A stretch of 64,000 nucleotides of DNA from Plazaster borealis (GCA_021014325.1 CM037476.1:13118827-13182826), one strand, 5' to 3'. Counted from the stretch's first letter, positions 38,901 to 43,060 are shown. Program-made: numbers and translations. The notes: generated by a model not told the origin, from the sequence alone.

Positions 38901-41900
38901 ACACTGTACATTACAGACTCTATGATCACCCGAAATACAAAACTACAGAGCAGACACAGTGTAAGTAGACTACTTCTCTCTCCCTTTGGTGACTGCATAA
39001 TTCTTTCAAGACAATTTTTAAGCTCTTTAATTTTAATTATCACTATAATGATTTGTATTAATGACATCAAAGTTTGCTTGCAATTAAGAAGAGTCAAATA
39101 ATAGCTTAAAGGCACTGAACACGTTTGGAAATTGTCAAAGACCAGTGTTCTCACTTGGTGTATCCAACATGCATAAAATAACAAGCCTGTGAAAATTTGG
39201 GCTCAATTGGTCATCGAAGTTGCAAGAAAATGATGAAATAAAAAAAACACCCTTGTTGTACAAATTTGTGTGCTTTCAGATAGGAATAAAAACTTCTTGC
39301 AAGAAGTTTGTATTATTTTAGTGAGAAATTACCTCTTTCTCAAAAAACTACGTTGCTTCAGAGGGAGTCGTTTCCTACAATGTTTTATACTATCAACAGC
39401 TCTCCGTTGCTTGTTACCAAGTAAGTTTTTATGCTAATATTTGTTTTTACTCATTACCAAACGTGTACGATACCTTTAAGGAGATTTCAAGAAAATCCTG
39501 AAATCAGGAAAAAAAACTGGGAAATCACACGCCTGCTACACTGCTTTTAATTTAGGGCCCACTCAAAAGTATTTGAGGGGAACGATTTGGACTTGATGAT
39601 CAAGGGGGTGCACATTGTACACGTATTTGCCACAGCTGTGTTCCCATTCATCATTTGATGATGAGATCCTTGTCAAAGAAGATGCCCAGATATTTAATCC
39701 GAAGAGTGCATTCTACAACCTGGGCCATAAACGAGCTACTATAATATAGGTAGAAAACCTGTGCATGTATCACTTTACAGTTGACATAGTACAAGTTATT
39801 TATGCACACTGTACTGTTCAGTGTTTTACACTCAGCATTTGATACAACTAACTCGAGAAGCTCATATTGTCCCCCTCCGTTTAGCACGGATATTTATTTC
39901 CGAAGCCTCAGGAGAAAACCAAATTATTTGTAATATTACTTTCATTAATATAAAACTGTAGAGCTACATGTGTGCAATGCCATTTAAAATGTAATGAGAA
40001 ACTAAATTTGTGTACAAAACGTTAGGCCTACGTATTAATGGCATGGACTGTAGCCTGTACTGTAAGGGATGTATGTAGTGGGATTATAAACTACAGTGTA
40101 AGGGGGGGGGGGGCGAGTCAGTACCCCTGCCCCTTCCCCCATGTATGTCCATGCCCCCCTGTCCCACATTTGAAATCTGGACTTTCGCGATTAAAAAGTA
40201 CCAGAATAAAATGCCACATTTTATGAACTCACTCTTTTATCAATGTTTTAAATTATTTTTCTATCACAGTACACAATGTTCATAATGTTGGTGTACAGTA
40301 TGCATTTGTTTTGTGGTTTGAACCAGTCACGCGCAGATTGATAAGCGTGTTTTTTTTATGAATATAAATGCAAACTACAGTTAGTTTGCCAGAAGTGCCC
40401 CCTCAAGAAGAAAAAAAATGTGCAACCCCTTGAGCCCCCCTAAAGATTTACCATTGCGCTGCTGATTGTATGTTTTGTGTGACAAAGCTAAATGCAGTTT
40501 TTTAATTATCTATGTAATTAGTCTACTCTTCGTGAACCTGGTTTCCGGGGGAGAAGTTTTGCCAACTATTTCCCACAAAATGATGGCACAGAATGGCCAA
40601 CAGCAATTAAGAATTATTGCAGTCCACACTAATAAATAATAAGCCTGCCCTGAAACTCAAACCTGAACGTTAAACCATGCAATGTCAATCAAATTTCTCA
40701 ATCTCATTTTCTCAATACTTCAATTACACTACCATGACTACAGTCAGAGGCAATGGGAGCAATTCACCTCTGAGCTCCTGGGGCCCATTTCTTGAAGAGC
40801 TACATGTAAGGCCAAGTAACAAAAGTAACAAGTTTCTCGTCCCCACCCGCCTCCTTTTTGGCCGCTGCCTCCTTTTTTTTTAACTATTTACTAATTTCAG
40901 AACAGAAAAAAAAGGGTAAAATTTGAAGAAAAAAAAAGTTCCTTGGTTTATTTTTGCCTAAGAATTTGTCTAGACTCTTTTTTCACCTTTACAATACAAC
41001 AGCCGTTTCTGAATTTTGAAACTTGCTTAGCAAATGGCCTAAAATGATACAAATCACATTGCATCAGTATACTCAAACTAAAGCACAATATCTGTGAATA
41101 ATATACCTTCGTCAGCCATATTTACCATGGTGGCCATCTTGGAAAAAAATAGCAACAAATTGAAAAATAGTAAATTGGTGGTAAAGCCCTACCTCCTCCT
41201 TTTTCTAAAAGGTCCGGACGAGAAACTTGTTTATTTTGTTACTTGGCCTTAGATTGATCAATTAACTGTCGCTCTAATTGCTTAGTAAAGTGTGATGTCA
41301 CAACACAAATCACTATGACTGGTAGCCTAATGTACATCTATTGACAAGTCATTTTTAGATGTATCTTAGTGCTTTGCTTATCTTAGTGCTAAGTTCAGTC
41401 TAAATTGTTTGCTAAGCAAAATTGCTGAGTACGAAATCGCTCCCTAGCGCTTTGTGAAATCAAGCCCTAGTCATTGCCTTGGTGCACCTTGAAACGATCT
41501 CTTTAGAAATTTACATTTCCCTCATTGAGGTGTCATAATGTCATGATCATACTACTTTAGGTAAAACTGCCTCGCCCTTAATAATTTATAACAACTCAGG
41601 CCTGTTTAATATCACTGCACTCATAAACTCAGTACAAATACTCAGTAAAATCTATGGTTACATGCACAAAGTATGAATGTCTTATGTCGTATCCAACCAC
41701 CAATAACCACCTACAAGTTACATTTTACACCATGGGGCAATGCTGTATACATCTGACCGAAGCTTTATCACTAACCGACCAAAAACAAAATACTATTTTT
41801 GATATAAGTAGACACGGTAGAAATGAAAAAGCCCCGGTCGATTTTGGAATTTTCCTTAGTGCAGTGTTTTTAAATCAAATCGTTTTGGTTGCTTATTTTT

Positions 41901-42842
41901 TTGTATTACTACATTAACAGTATTTAATTTTTTTTAAAAAAATTACTCAATAACAGTATTTTTTTATATATATTTTTTTAAAACAACCACCCAGAATGAT
42001 TTTATTTTTAAGTACATCATATTTGGAAAAAGTGAGAAGTGGTGGCTAGATACAGCAATTTTTCTGATGGTTTGCAATTGCATTTCATACGCACATGTAT
42101 CATTTACCATGTTAAAATACAAGAATATTTATAAGGCAGTGTATGCTGTGCCGGCACTGAACATGCTCGGTTAGGGAATAGACCATTAATTATTGAATTT
42201 CTGACTTTAGAGTAAACTTTAAACAAAATAAAAGAATATCATTTTTTGGGATAAAAATTAAAAAACAGTGGTTTTGGTAGCGGGATTTCAAAATGGAGCA
42301 TGTCAGTTGGTATAGAGTTAGAGGGAGGCTTCCATAATACGCTACGCAACAATGGACGAAAATGCCTGCAATTAAGTACATTACATAATGTTGGCTACTT
42401 CAGTATGCGTCAAAGAGTGTGCTTCAAAGTACAAACTAGTAACTACTACGATTTGCCAGCAATTAATAATAGCAACATTTCGTAAAACTTATCCAGTGCC
42501 GGTAATTGCCAATCCAAATAAACCTACCAACCTAGTACTAAACTTATGTACAAATTCTACAAATTTGGTCACATTGAAATTTAGTAAACTAATTCAATTT
42601 ATTTATATTAGCATGCATGGAGGTATCCTTCATCCAGAATGTTGGCAAGATGGCAAAAGCATCCTACCTCCATGGCATTGGCAAAAAAAAACAAATATTT
42701 GCAATTTGCAAATTTTTACAAAATTATAATACCACTGTTTTTTACAAAGTACTCACCTGAACTGCCCATTTTCAGAATCTATTTGAACACACTCAGATGA
42801 ATCAGATGGTGAGCCATTTGTAGAATCAACTGCCGTAGCCAT
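2815..42842 (-). CDS. HLCS: Holocarboxylase synthetase (biotin-protein ligase), 11 exons
   Basis: Joins biotin to ATP to make biotinyl-5'-AMP and transfers biotin to the target lysine of carboxylases; in animals it acts in cytosol and mitochondria. Exons (5' to 3'): 42757-42842, 31428-31629, 22853-23204, 20730-21646, 13386-13568, 9402-9670, 9005-9072, 8341-8501, 6146-6260, 4732-4945, 2815-2992. All junctions are GT-AG with matching phase and sum to 2745 nt (914 aa plus stop). Residues about 357-520 hold the N-terminal domain (PPNILVYTGADD, HPWVDNCALLVVV). The catalytic domain has GRGRGGNKW (691-699), KWPND (753-757, catalytic lysine 753) and GCGFNV (785-790). The C-terminal cap ends DGNSFDMTKNLVL. 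No key residue is missing. The length fits long vertebrate isoforms; the classic human form is 726 aa. The start is uncertain: an alternative exon-2 start at 31688 would give 905 aa. Introns are full of repeats. Confidence 0.95.
3150..3202 (-). mobile_element. tRNA-like SINE fragment
   Basis: Minus strand GGTCGTGGGTTCGAATCCCA with CCGAGTAATATGCCTGTGG after it: a B box plus a short flank. No A box partner, so a SINE remnant. Confidence 0.45.
3362..3738. mobile_element. MITE family B, interrupted by MITE C
   Basis: GGGCCCAA (3362-3369) and TTTCATAGAGCTGCTTAAGC (3554 on) are the two sides of one terminal repeat split by element C. The far end reads TAAGCAGCTCTATGAAATTG then GGCCC. Confidence 0.8.
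3370..3553. mobile_element. MITE family C
   Basis: Terminal inverted repeats TAGACCTTTATCATG and CATGATAAAGGTCTA, 15 bp perfect. Interior has CCAGTATCCAGTAACAGTAA and CCTTCCAGCCTCGGTTTGG. A second, inverted copy lies at 37084-37262. Confidence 0.82.
3777..4164. mobile_element. MITE family A
   Basis: About 390 bp. Ends GGGTATACCTTTGGTAATTA and AATTACCAAAAGTATATCC form terminal inverted repeats. The core has AAAACTTACTTGGTAAGGAG, CTTTCAGAT-type palindromic AGGCTTCAGGCATGAAGCC and GGATACACCAAGTGAGGA. Five copies in the window. Confidence 0.75.
4420..4562 (+). pseudogene. Protein-kinase-like exon fragment
   Basis: Plus-strand frame across 4442-4562 reads ...LRAAPLKKLALHEIKELTRL then HYPNIVQLLG, followed directly by G|GTATGA, a usable splice donor. 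The pattern (basic helix with E-I-K-x-L, then HxNIVxLLG) is that of helix C and strand 4 of protein kinases. No flanking kinase exons, glycine loop or catalytic loop were found nearby. It sits in HLCS intron 10 next to a MITE, so I read it as a dispersed gene fragment. Confidence 0.4.
4732..4945 (-). CDS. HLCS: HLCS exon 10
   Basis: Residues 785-855. GCGFNVSNSDPTICINDLV, then a helical stretch (LIARTISEIEKMISAF) and ELYYRRWLH. Acceptor TTATAG|GATGTG; donor CACAG|GTGAGG, phase 2. It aligns without gaps to the human GCGFNVTNSNPTICINDL region. Confidence 0.96.
5258..5372. mobile_element. MITE family F, fragment
   Basis: GGACCCAATTTCATGGCGCT, CACTGTGGAATTCTG and GTAAGCGCAAAATT follow the left part of 28523-28773. 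The right end is missing. Confidence 0.5.
5381..5525. mobile_element. Short MITE family G
   Basis: CCAGGGGTCGATTTCACAAA and the mirrored TTTGTGAAATCGGCCCTGG. The inside repeats GACTAGTCTTA / TAAGACTAGTC palindromes. 145 bp, may form one long hairpin. Confidence 0.75.
5615..5930. repeat. Dispersed repeat L
   Basis: CAGTGGTTTTAGTGTCGGGC, CTGGTCCAGTAAACAATTTG and GAGCTACAAGCCCTGCGGTC are shared, in order, with 15030-15262 and 24465-25230. A fragment of HLCS intron 9. Confidence 0.6.
6022..6121. repeat. Perfect 21-bp inverted repeat
   Basis: GTAACCAATAACTGTTTCGG plus T at about 6038-6058 is mirrored by A plus CCGAAACAGTTATTGGTTAC at about 6087-6107. Outer parts (GCATTTTCGCA / TGCAAAAACG) extend the stem imperfectly. 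Confidence 0.85.
6146..6260 (-). CDS. HLCS: HLCS exon 9 (KWPND active-site exon)
   Basis: Residues 747-784. NIDIRLKWPNDIYYGD contains the invariant active-site lysine of biotin ligases, then KMKLGGVIVNSSFLDNVFH. Acceptor CATGTAG|AACATT; donor ATTG|GTAAGC, phase 1. A perfect 21-bp inverted repeat lies in the intron 25-125 bp downstream of the exon. Confidence 0.96.
6521..6790 (-). mobile_element. LINE 3' end (non-LTR RT C-terminus)
   Basis: Minus-strand frame RAFSVCAPKLWNNLPTSIQD, then LNTLKTRLKTHLFN, the typical end of CR1/L2-like ORF2 proteins, followed by a short 3' tail with TTATTATTATT at 6525. Frame broken; no RT core. Confidence 0.65.
7390..7802 (-). mobile_element. tRNA-derived SINE, type 1
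   Basis: Minus-strand copy with a clear tRNA-like head (GTGTCGTGGCTGAACGGTTA, B box GGTTTGAGTCCC), a GCAAGACA block, a GGTGCTGCGGCGCATTC body and a tail near 7390 rich in ATAAT. Confidence 0.75.
8341..8501 (-). CDS. HLCS: HLCS exon 8 (biotinyl-AMP loop)
   Basis: Residues 693-746. Completes GRGRGGNKW and continues LGPIGCAMFSLHVRIP, PFLQHIAAVAVVEAVRTI, the alpha/beta core of the ligase. Acceptor TTCTTCAG|GGCGTGG; donor GAG|GTAGGT, phase 0. The loop equals the GRGRRG-type loop of bacterial BirA that orders over biotinyl-AMP. Confidence 0.95.
8565..8882. repeat. Three tandem units of about 105 bp
   Basis: Each has AACACCATAYRGYAACTC, CAAACTGTTGGACTCT (GCACTCT in the third), TATGGYGGTWTGCCT and a CAGTCCTCAGTC-type end. 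In HLCS intron 7, directly next to exon 8. Confidence 0.8.
9005..9072 (-). CDS. HLCS: HLCS exon 7
   Basis: A short 68-nt exon, residues 670-692. FMFKVPEDVSVVTIATRMTQ, then the first half of the GRGRGG biotinyl-AMP loop, which is split by the next intron. Acceptor GTGTCAG|TTTCAT, donor AGAG|GTAAGC. The phase fits exons 6 and 8 exactly. Confidence 0.93.
9241..9400. mobile_element. MITE family J, uninterrupted relative
   Basis: ACATGTAGGCCCCTTGCATT, GCTGAGGTCAAACAATAGAA and, inverted, TTTGACCTCAGCGAGGGCGC. It runs to the donor of HLCS exon 6 at 9401, so the intron start lies in or beside it. Confidence 0.6.
9402..9670 (-). CDS. HLCS: HLCS exon 6
   Basis: Residues 581-669. Begins NASTAFLSSIKP and runs into the start of the catalytic domain: FNFAVYKQNW, GNVVLYTEVVPTTM, matching the human beta strand with EVTPTTM. 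Acceptor CCACAG|AATGCA; donor GAAAG|GTAATG in phase 2. Confidence 0.94.
9697..9895 (+). mobile_element. SINE type 1, truncated body
   Basis: Lacks the tRNA head. Shares CCTTCGGATGAAACATTAAG, GTAAAAGAATCCAG and the GGGTTAGCCCCAGTGTTTCT block with the copies at 25330-25440 and 7600-7640. Lies directly upstream of HLCS exon 6. Confidence 0.6.
10356..10759. mobile_element. MITE family K
   Basis: TTTAAAGGGGTGTACCTTTG to ACTTTGCCTTTAAG. The core has GAGAAACGTTTCTGCATGAA with its inverted partner, and GATTATTCTTCCTGAGTGGA, shared with 11191-11552, 48204-48576 and 50650-50850. Confidence 0.7.
11191..11552. mobile_element. MITE family K
   Basis: TTTAAAGGCATCGTACACGT and ACGTGTAAGATGCCTTTAA are inverted ends. 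The core AAATTTTCATTTCAAAAGGT and GGAAGAATAATCTGCA is the reverse complement of the 10356 copy. Confidence 0.75.
12000..12810. repeat. Tandem array of about 230-bp H-like units
   Basis: Four degenerate units carrying CCATCTTAYGCRTTCA, GGCCTCTGTTGCCTCCTGG, TTTTCCAGTGGTAGCGCTCT, TGCAAAATAGC and AAGTCTGCTTGAGTATGA in the same order. The unit is built on the same sequence as element H, so it looks like an expanded H copy. Confidence 0.65.
13048..13239. mobile_element. MITE family B
   Basis: GGGCCCAATTTCATAGCGCT and AGCTCTATAAAATTGGGCC ends. The inner part alternates CTTAAGCA and TGCTTAG motifs in opposite orientation; about 190 bp. Confidence 0.78.
13386..13568 (-). CDS. HLCS: HLCS exon 5
   Basis: 183 nt, both ends phase 0, residues 520-580. 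Starts IPLQLVSPESL after CTGCAG and ends GFLLGTTE before GTATGA. It matches the human stretch with a cysteine-containing segment followed by VPxLTPLYLL (here VPELTCGFLL). Linker between the N-terminal and catalytic domains. Confidence 0.9.
13628..13702 (+). mobile_element. tRNA-like SINE head
   Basis: CTGTGGCCAACTGGTTTGAC (A-box-like) and GTTGTGGGTTCGAATCC (B box) at tRNA spacing. The acceptor stem does not pair. Lies 60 bp upstream of HLCS exon 5 in the intron. Confidence 0.5.
14590..14805. repeat. Dispersed repeat with a GGGTGTCCAAATTTAAAACA triplet
   Basis: CCAGGATTTGGTAAAAGG ... CACCCCTCTAGCTAACACTA is shared with 33640-33805. Here the AGGGTGTCCAAATTTAAAAC module is locally repeated. Confidence 0.7.
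15030..15262. repeat. Dispersed repeat L (empty-site copy)
   Basis: CTTTCAATTCTGTTGAGTTA, AAACAGTTTACGTGAAACTG, GGTCCAGTAAAAATGTTGAG and CTACAAGCCCTGCTGTC. It lacks the family A MITE present at the same place in the 24465 copy. Confidence 0.65.
16963..17120. mobile_element. Short element H
   Basis: GGCGTGGAATTTTATCTTTG, AGAGGGCAAGGCC, GAAACTTTTGAAGGGGCACC, GGCCATGGCCTCTG, GTAACTCCAGGCCTG. About 160 bp with outward ends CCTGGAATT / AATTCCAGG in better copies (27203, 34513). Confidence 0.65.
17531..18382. repeat. 18-bp palindromic satellite, about 47 units
   Basis: Unit GAAACTTGTTTCTGGTCA. Inside it CAGAAAC-TT-GTTTCTG is a 16-nt inverted repeat, so every unit can form a hairpin. Variants: TTCCTGG for TTTCTGG, TTATTCCTGG, GGTCGG, GGTTAG; higher-order blocks repeat (TATTCCTGGTCAGAATCTTG at 17571, 17711, 18001 and 18109). 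A few units are longer (ATGCAG at 17645, ATG at 17669). Because 18 is a multiple of 3 and most units lack stops, open frames run through on both strands. Confidence 0.95.
18500..18900. repeat. Repeated TGTCCCGTACGTCAC motif, direct and inverted
   Basis: ATGTCCCGTACGTCAC at about 18529 and 18876, TGTCCCGTACATGTATGTCA at about 18503, and the inverse TGTGACGTACGGGACATGTC at about 18704. The 18529/18704 pair faces inward around two poly-A tracts. Confidence 0.7.
19438..19482. repeat. 17-bp perfect hairpin
   Basis: CATGGAGGAATAAGAAC, a 6-nt loop, then GTTCTTATTCCTCCATG. No T-tract, so not a Pol III terminator. Confidence 0.85.
19635..19915 (-). mobile_element. tRNA-derived SINE, type 1
   Basis: Minus-strand copy: GGTGCCGCGGCGCATTCAGC body, CTTGCTCAAGGACACC block and a decayed B box near 19855. 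Same order as 7480-7800. Confidence 0.65.
20100..20270. repeat. Dispersed repeat M
   Basis: Shares CATTCACACTCTCAAAAAT, TTATTCACATATAATGAAAA and TTTTAGTAGTCCACAGGGCA, CAAGTTGAGAAG with 22145-22290. Confidence 0.6.
20730..21646 (-). CDS. HLCS: HLCS exon 4 (long N-terminal exon)
   Basis: The largest exon, 917 nt, residues 214-519. The first half is a polar, Ser/Pro/Gln-rich linker with a basic patch (LLRRKHSQEFLKK). The second half begins the conserved N-terminal HLCS domain (PPNILVYTGADD, HPWVDNCALLVVV, GGQLLVLSGG), resembling the human APNILLYVGSD and DPWTDNCLLLV stretches. Acceptor CCCAG|GTGTGG and donor CAA|GTGAGT. GC content is clearly higher than in the flanking introns. Confidence 0.95.
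21990..22290. repeat. Dispersed repeat M, longer copy
   Basis: Carries GTTTTACTTGCCCCCAGGAA, CACAACCAGTTTAACGGTCA (also found inverted near 15375-15485) and TTTTAGTAGCTCACAGGGCA. In HLCS intron 3. Confidence 0.55.
22853..23204 (-). CDS. HLCS: HLCS exon 3
   Basis: Residues 97-213 of the model. Starts QCVDLSKDWTSF after TTCACAG and ends ...EQIVC, whose last codon is split by the donor T|GTAAGT (phase 1). The phase agrees with both neighbours. This is the N-terminal region, upstream of the catalytic domain and poorly conserved between phyla. Confidence 0.9.
24465..25232. repeat. Dispersed repeat L (occupied by MITE A)
   Basis: CAGTGATTTTAGCATCGGGC and CTTTCAATTCTGTTGAGTAT up to AAACAGTTTATG, then MITE A, then CTGTGTAATTTTGTTTTCC and GGTCCAGTAAACATTTTTGA. 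Confidence 0.65.
24674..25108. mobile_element. MITE family A (inserted in another repeat)
   Basis: TTAAAGGCAGGGTGTACTTT and AAAGTATACCCTGCCTTTAA are terminal inverted repeats. It carries extra CCAATA repeats near 25018-25036. It interrupts a dispersed repeat whose uninterrupted version is at 15030-15262. Confidence 0.8.
25225..25612 (+). mobile_element. tRNA-derived SINE, type 1
   Basis: Plus-strand copy with B box GGTTCGAGTCCC at about 25260, GAGCAAGACACTAAACC, a GTGCCGCAGCACCTTGCGA body, CGCTTTGAGACACCC and an ATTATTATTA tail. Nearly complete. Confidence 0.75.
25618..25860 (-). mobile_element. tRNA-derived SINE, type 2
   Basis: The minus-strand head has A box TAGCTCAGTTTGTAGGGCG and B box GGTTCAAATCCC, then GACTAGAG. 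The body on the plus strand reads GTTGGCGGTCTCCCTATTTT ... TGTTCGGGG ... AGCCAGGGATCACACCCAAG. A second copy is at 33990-34235. Confidence 0.7.
26386..26770 (+). mobile_element. LINE 3' end (non-LTR RT C-terminus)
   Basis: LYLLTFKSVHGLSPVYISDL ... FNYIAPSLWNDLPLHIRPA ... FKGLLKTNLFKSLFV, then stop and a short 3' UTR. It matches the C-terminal tail of CR1/L2-type ORF2. About 100 residues are left, in one open frame. Confidence 0.75.
26844..27047. mobile_element. MITE family B
   Basis: GGGCCCAATTTCATAAAGCA ... GCTTTATGAAATTGGGCCC, with the same TTGCTTAGCA / TGCTAAGCA interior as 13048. Confidence 0.78.
27203..27364. mobile_element. Short element H
   Basis: GGCCTGGAATTACACGAAGG ... GATGAAATTCCAGG inverted ends, in the opposite orientation to 16963. 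The GGCCATGGCCTCTGTTGCCC and TGGTGCCCCTTCAAAAGT blocks are shared. Confidence 0.7.
28079..28128. repeat. 11-bp tandem repeat
   Basis: GGTCACATCAG repeated about 4.5 times without change, directly before a LINE tail. Confidence 0.9.
28128..28276 (+). mobile_element. LINE 3' tail with TGAT repeats
   Basis: TLFKTILKALLFQEAYHQF resembles the last residues of CR1/L2-like ORF2. Then a 3' UTR with GGCGCTTTATAAATTTTGTA and a (TGAT)n end at 28260-28275, usual for that class. Confidence 0.6.
28483..29078. mobile_element. MITE family A with a nested MITE F
   Basis: TTTAAAGGCACTGGACAC and the opposite end GTGTACAGTGCCTTTAAA. The core matches the other copies, but 28523-28773 is a different inverted-repeat element set between AAAGACCAG and TATTCTCACTTGG, which are adjacent in the other copies. 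Confidence 0.8.
28523..28773. mobile_element. MITE family F
   Basis: About 250 bp. Ends GGGCCAAATTTCATGGCTCTG and CAGAGCCATGACATTGGGCC are inverted repeats. The interior is itself full of inverted TTACG/CGTAA motifs. A 5' fragment of the family is at 5258-5372. Confidence 0.75.
30015..31250 (-). mobile_element. SINE type 1, split by a GC-rich insert
   Basis: The 3' part is 30015-30179 (AATAATAATAACC tail, GTATACAGCCTGCGCAAC) and the 5' part 31046-31250 (CTAAATCAATCACAAG, B box as CGAGACTCGAACCC). In the intact copy at 1-336 these two parts are continuous, so about 870 bp has been inserted here. Confidence 0.75.
30180..31045 (-). mobile_element. GC-rich insertion, unidentified
   Basis: A C-tract borders one end and GACAT the other. 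The first 500 bp are far richer in G+C than anything nearby. On the minus strand, open frames run through it: 30739-30404, and 30647-30144 with a Lys/Gly/Arg-rich stretch GTTKRKAGSGKGRVTQAP. No reverse transcriptase, transposase or clear terminal repeat was recognised. Possibly the end of a retrotransposon, or an old captured sequence. Confidence 0.45.
31251..31337 (-). mobile_element. tRNA-like SINE head, second copy
   Basis: Right after the split SINE: GACCGGGATTCGAACCCAGA, then a GAACTAGAACGCTCGGCCACG head region. Probably a duplicated or separately inserted head of the same family. Confidence 0.5.
31428..31629 (-). CDS. HLCS: HLCS exon 2
   Basis: Encodes residues about 29-96 (QKSLVMNALRSHGAK ... 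LLVVHPK) and ends at AAG|GTATGTG in phase 0. The open frame continues upstream to an ATG at 31688-31686 that would start a hydrophobic leader (MLFTVCYGYLTLSTAW), with acceptors at 31690 and 31701. With the 31701 acceptor an in-frame TAA precedes that ATG. Two mature N-termini are therefore possible: an acidic one spliced from exon 1, or a leader-like one starting inside this exon. Confidence 0.8.
32455..33665 (-). mobile_element. Non-LTR retrotransposon RT remnant, split by a MITE
   Basis: Upstream half (33665 to 33235): QGTKFGPLVLLL, CVDNLTNC (a decayed YxDD-type box), LNEFSGWA. Downstream half (32860 to 32455): LLKKFHLSIPDLLTFYNGYI, HVNKLEIIQNCALK, FHQWLPKPRGGR. The two halves are continuous in RT order once the MITE 32860-33234 is removed. 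Several stops and frameshifts; a dead copy. Confidence 0.7.
32860..33234. mobile_element. MITE family A inside a LINE remnant
   Basis: TTAAAGGTATCGTACTTGTT ... GTGTTCAGTGCCTTTAAA, with the family core including a CTTCTTGCAAGAAG palindrome. It separates two halves of a reverse-transcriptase remnant. Confidence 0.78.
33640..33805. repeat. Dispersed repeat, second copy of 14590 type
   Basis: GCCAGGATTTGGTAAAAGGA, TTCACTTACAATATATTTAC, AATGACAGATAAAACAAGGG and CACCCCTCTGGCTAACACTA. No internal triplet. Confidence 0.7.
33990..34235 (-). mobile_element. tRNA-derived SINE, type 2
   Basis: Better kept head than at 25618: AGCTCAATTGGTAGAGCG (A box), CACGTTAATCCGGAGG, GGTTCCAATCCC (B box). The same body follows (GTTGGCGGTCTCCCTATTTT, AGCCAGGGATCACACCCAAG). 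Too diverged in the stems to be a tRNA gene. Confidence 0.72.
34513..34683. mobile_element. Short element H
   Basis: GGCCTAGAATTTCATCTTTG ... GTAATTCCAGGCC. Same blocks as 16963-17120. Confidence 0.7.
35391..35463. mobile_element. Hairpin element I, fragment
   Basis: AACTATAAATAGTAGTAAAC, CTTGCGGGTACAACCATGTG and TGTTGGTTCTGAAA match the left arm of 46762-47002. The rest is missing. Confidence 0.6.
35536..35677. mobile_element. Short element H
   Basis: GGCCTGGAGTTTCATCTTTG, AGAGGGCAAGGCC, GGGGCACCAAGGCCATGACT and a decayed right end. Confidence 0.65.
36062..36460. mobile_element. Fold-back element D
   Basis: ATTTAGGACAT at the left and ATGTCCTAAAT at the right, followed inward by CTATTCCGTACG / CCTGTTCCGTAC and by TACAAATTAGT / ACTAATTTGTA motifs. 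The interior is a patchwork of CGTACG and AATTCGTAC palindromes. About 400 bp. Confidence 0.7.
37084..37262. mobile_element. MITE family C (older copy)
   Basis: TAGACCTTACATCATAGTGC ... GGTGGCAGCATGATTG; the interior AACCAAGGCTGGAAGGAAAA and TTACTGGATACAGGGTACC is the reverse complement of 3370-3553. One end has decayed. Confidence 0.75.
38229..38444. mobile_element. MITE family B with a duplicated end
   Basis: The left end GGGCCTAATTTCGAAGAGCT occurs twice, 46 bp apart (38229 and 38275). The right end is AGCAGCTCTATGAAATTGGG then CCC. Confidence 0.72.
38584..38765. mobile_element. MITE family B-like, partial
   Basis: GGGCCCAAGTTCATAGCTAG, AAGCAGAAAATTTTGC and TTTGGCTGGTCACCTAAC resemble family B, but the right end is degraded. 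Confidence 0.45.
38800..39035. repeat. Dispersed copy of the 1036-2095 unit's end
   Basis: GGGTTCCCCCTTTATTTTAG, TTCAGGAGGTTTGAACA, ATCACCCGAAATACAAAACT and GACTGCATAATTCTTTCAAG follow 2030-2185. An ACATACACTGTACATT insert is the main difference. Confidence 0.65.
39106..39480. mobile_element. MITE family A
   Basis: TTAAAGGCACTGAACACGTT and the end AACGTGTACGATACCTTTAA. Nearly the reverse complement of 32860-33234, sharing its CTTCTTGCAAGAAG centre; the youngest-looking pair of the family. Confidence 0.8.
39650..39895 (-). mobile_element. Possible LINE RT fragment
   Basis: The minus-strand open frame includes VNCKVIHAQV ... VVECTLRIKYLGIFFDKDL, reminiscent of the KCKVMH...DLGVxxDxxL segment after the RT palm in non-LTR elements. 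No flanking RT homology was found. Confidence 0.4.
40807..41251. mobile_element. MITE family E
   Basis: Terminal inverted repeats about 35 bp long: TAAGGCCAAGTAACAAAAGT with AACAAGTTTCTCGTCC, mirrored at 41217-41251 (GGACGAGAAACTTGTT ... GTTACTTGGCCTTA). About 445 bp, AT-rich interior with poly-A runs. Only one copy in the window. Confidence 0.78.
42757..42842 (-). CDS. HLCS: HLCS exon 1 (candidate first coding exon)
   Basis: ATG at 42842 opens 28 codons (MATAVDSTNG..., acidic and Ser-rich) followed by a strong donor (AG|GTGAGT at 42756-42751). It ends in phase 2. That phase joins in frame to exon 2 only if the acceptor just above 31629 is used (CACAG|ACAGAAG). With the more upstream acceptors at 31690 or 31701 the frame hits a stop, and this exon would then be 5' UTR with a short upstream ORF. 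A GC-rich, CpG-containing stretch lies immediately upstream, as expected of a promoter. Confidence 0.65.
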
Positions 42843-43060
42843 TGTCAAGAAAAATAAAAGCCTTGAAGACTACGGGTTTTACCGGGCTGCGAACGACTTG
42901 TTGGCCCGTCAAAACTGCAGTCTAGACGGCCTTGTCAAGACGGTGTGGACGGACGCGCAGAGCTCACACCACCGTGAAATGTCCAAACAGCGTTCGGTCA
43001 GTCGACAGTTCTGTTCCAAAAAACTAAATAAAAACAGCAAAGGGATAAGTTATGCTAGCT
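42843..43060 (-). promoter_or_regulatory. Probable HLCS promoter / 5' UTR region
   Basis: Immediately upstream of the first HLCS ATG. Between about 42880 and 43010 the sequence is much richer in G+C and CpG than its AT-rich surroundings. No TATA box is obvious. CpG-rich promoters without a TATA box are usual for housekeeping genes such as HLCS; the exact start site is not readable from the sequence. Confidence 0.4.

Larger units (their letters stand above)
31702..42756 (-). other. HLCS intron 1
   Basis: 11 kb. LINE remnant with nested MITE (32.4-33.7 kb), SINE type 2, element H twice, hairpin fragment, fold-back D, MITEs C, B, A and E. 41460-42756 is AT-rich without recognised content. Confidence 0.65.

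Noticed and set aside
42388..42729. Plus-strand 113-codon frame near the HLCS first exon
   Set aside because: AT-rich, no domain, no exon signals; likely chance.
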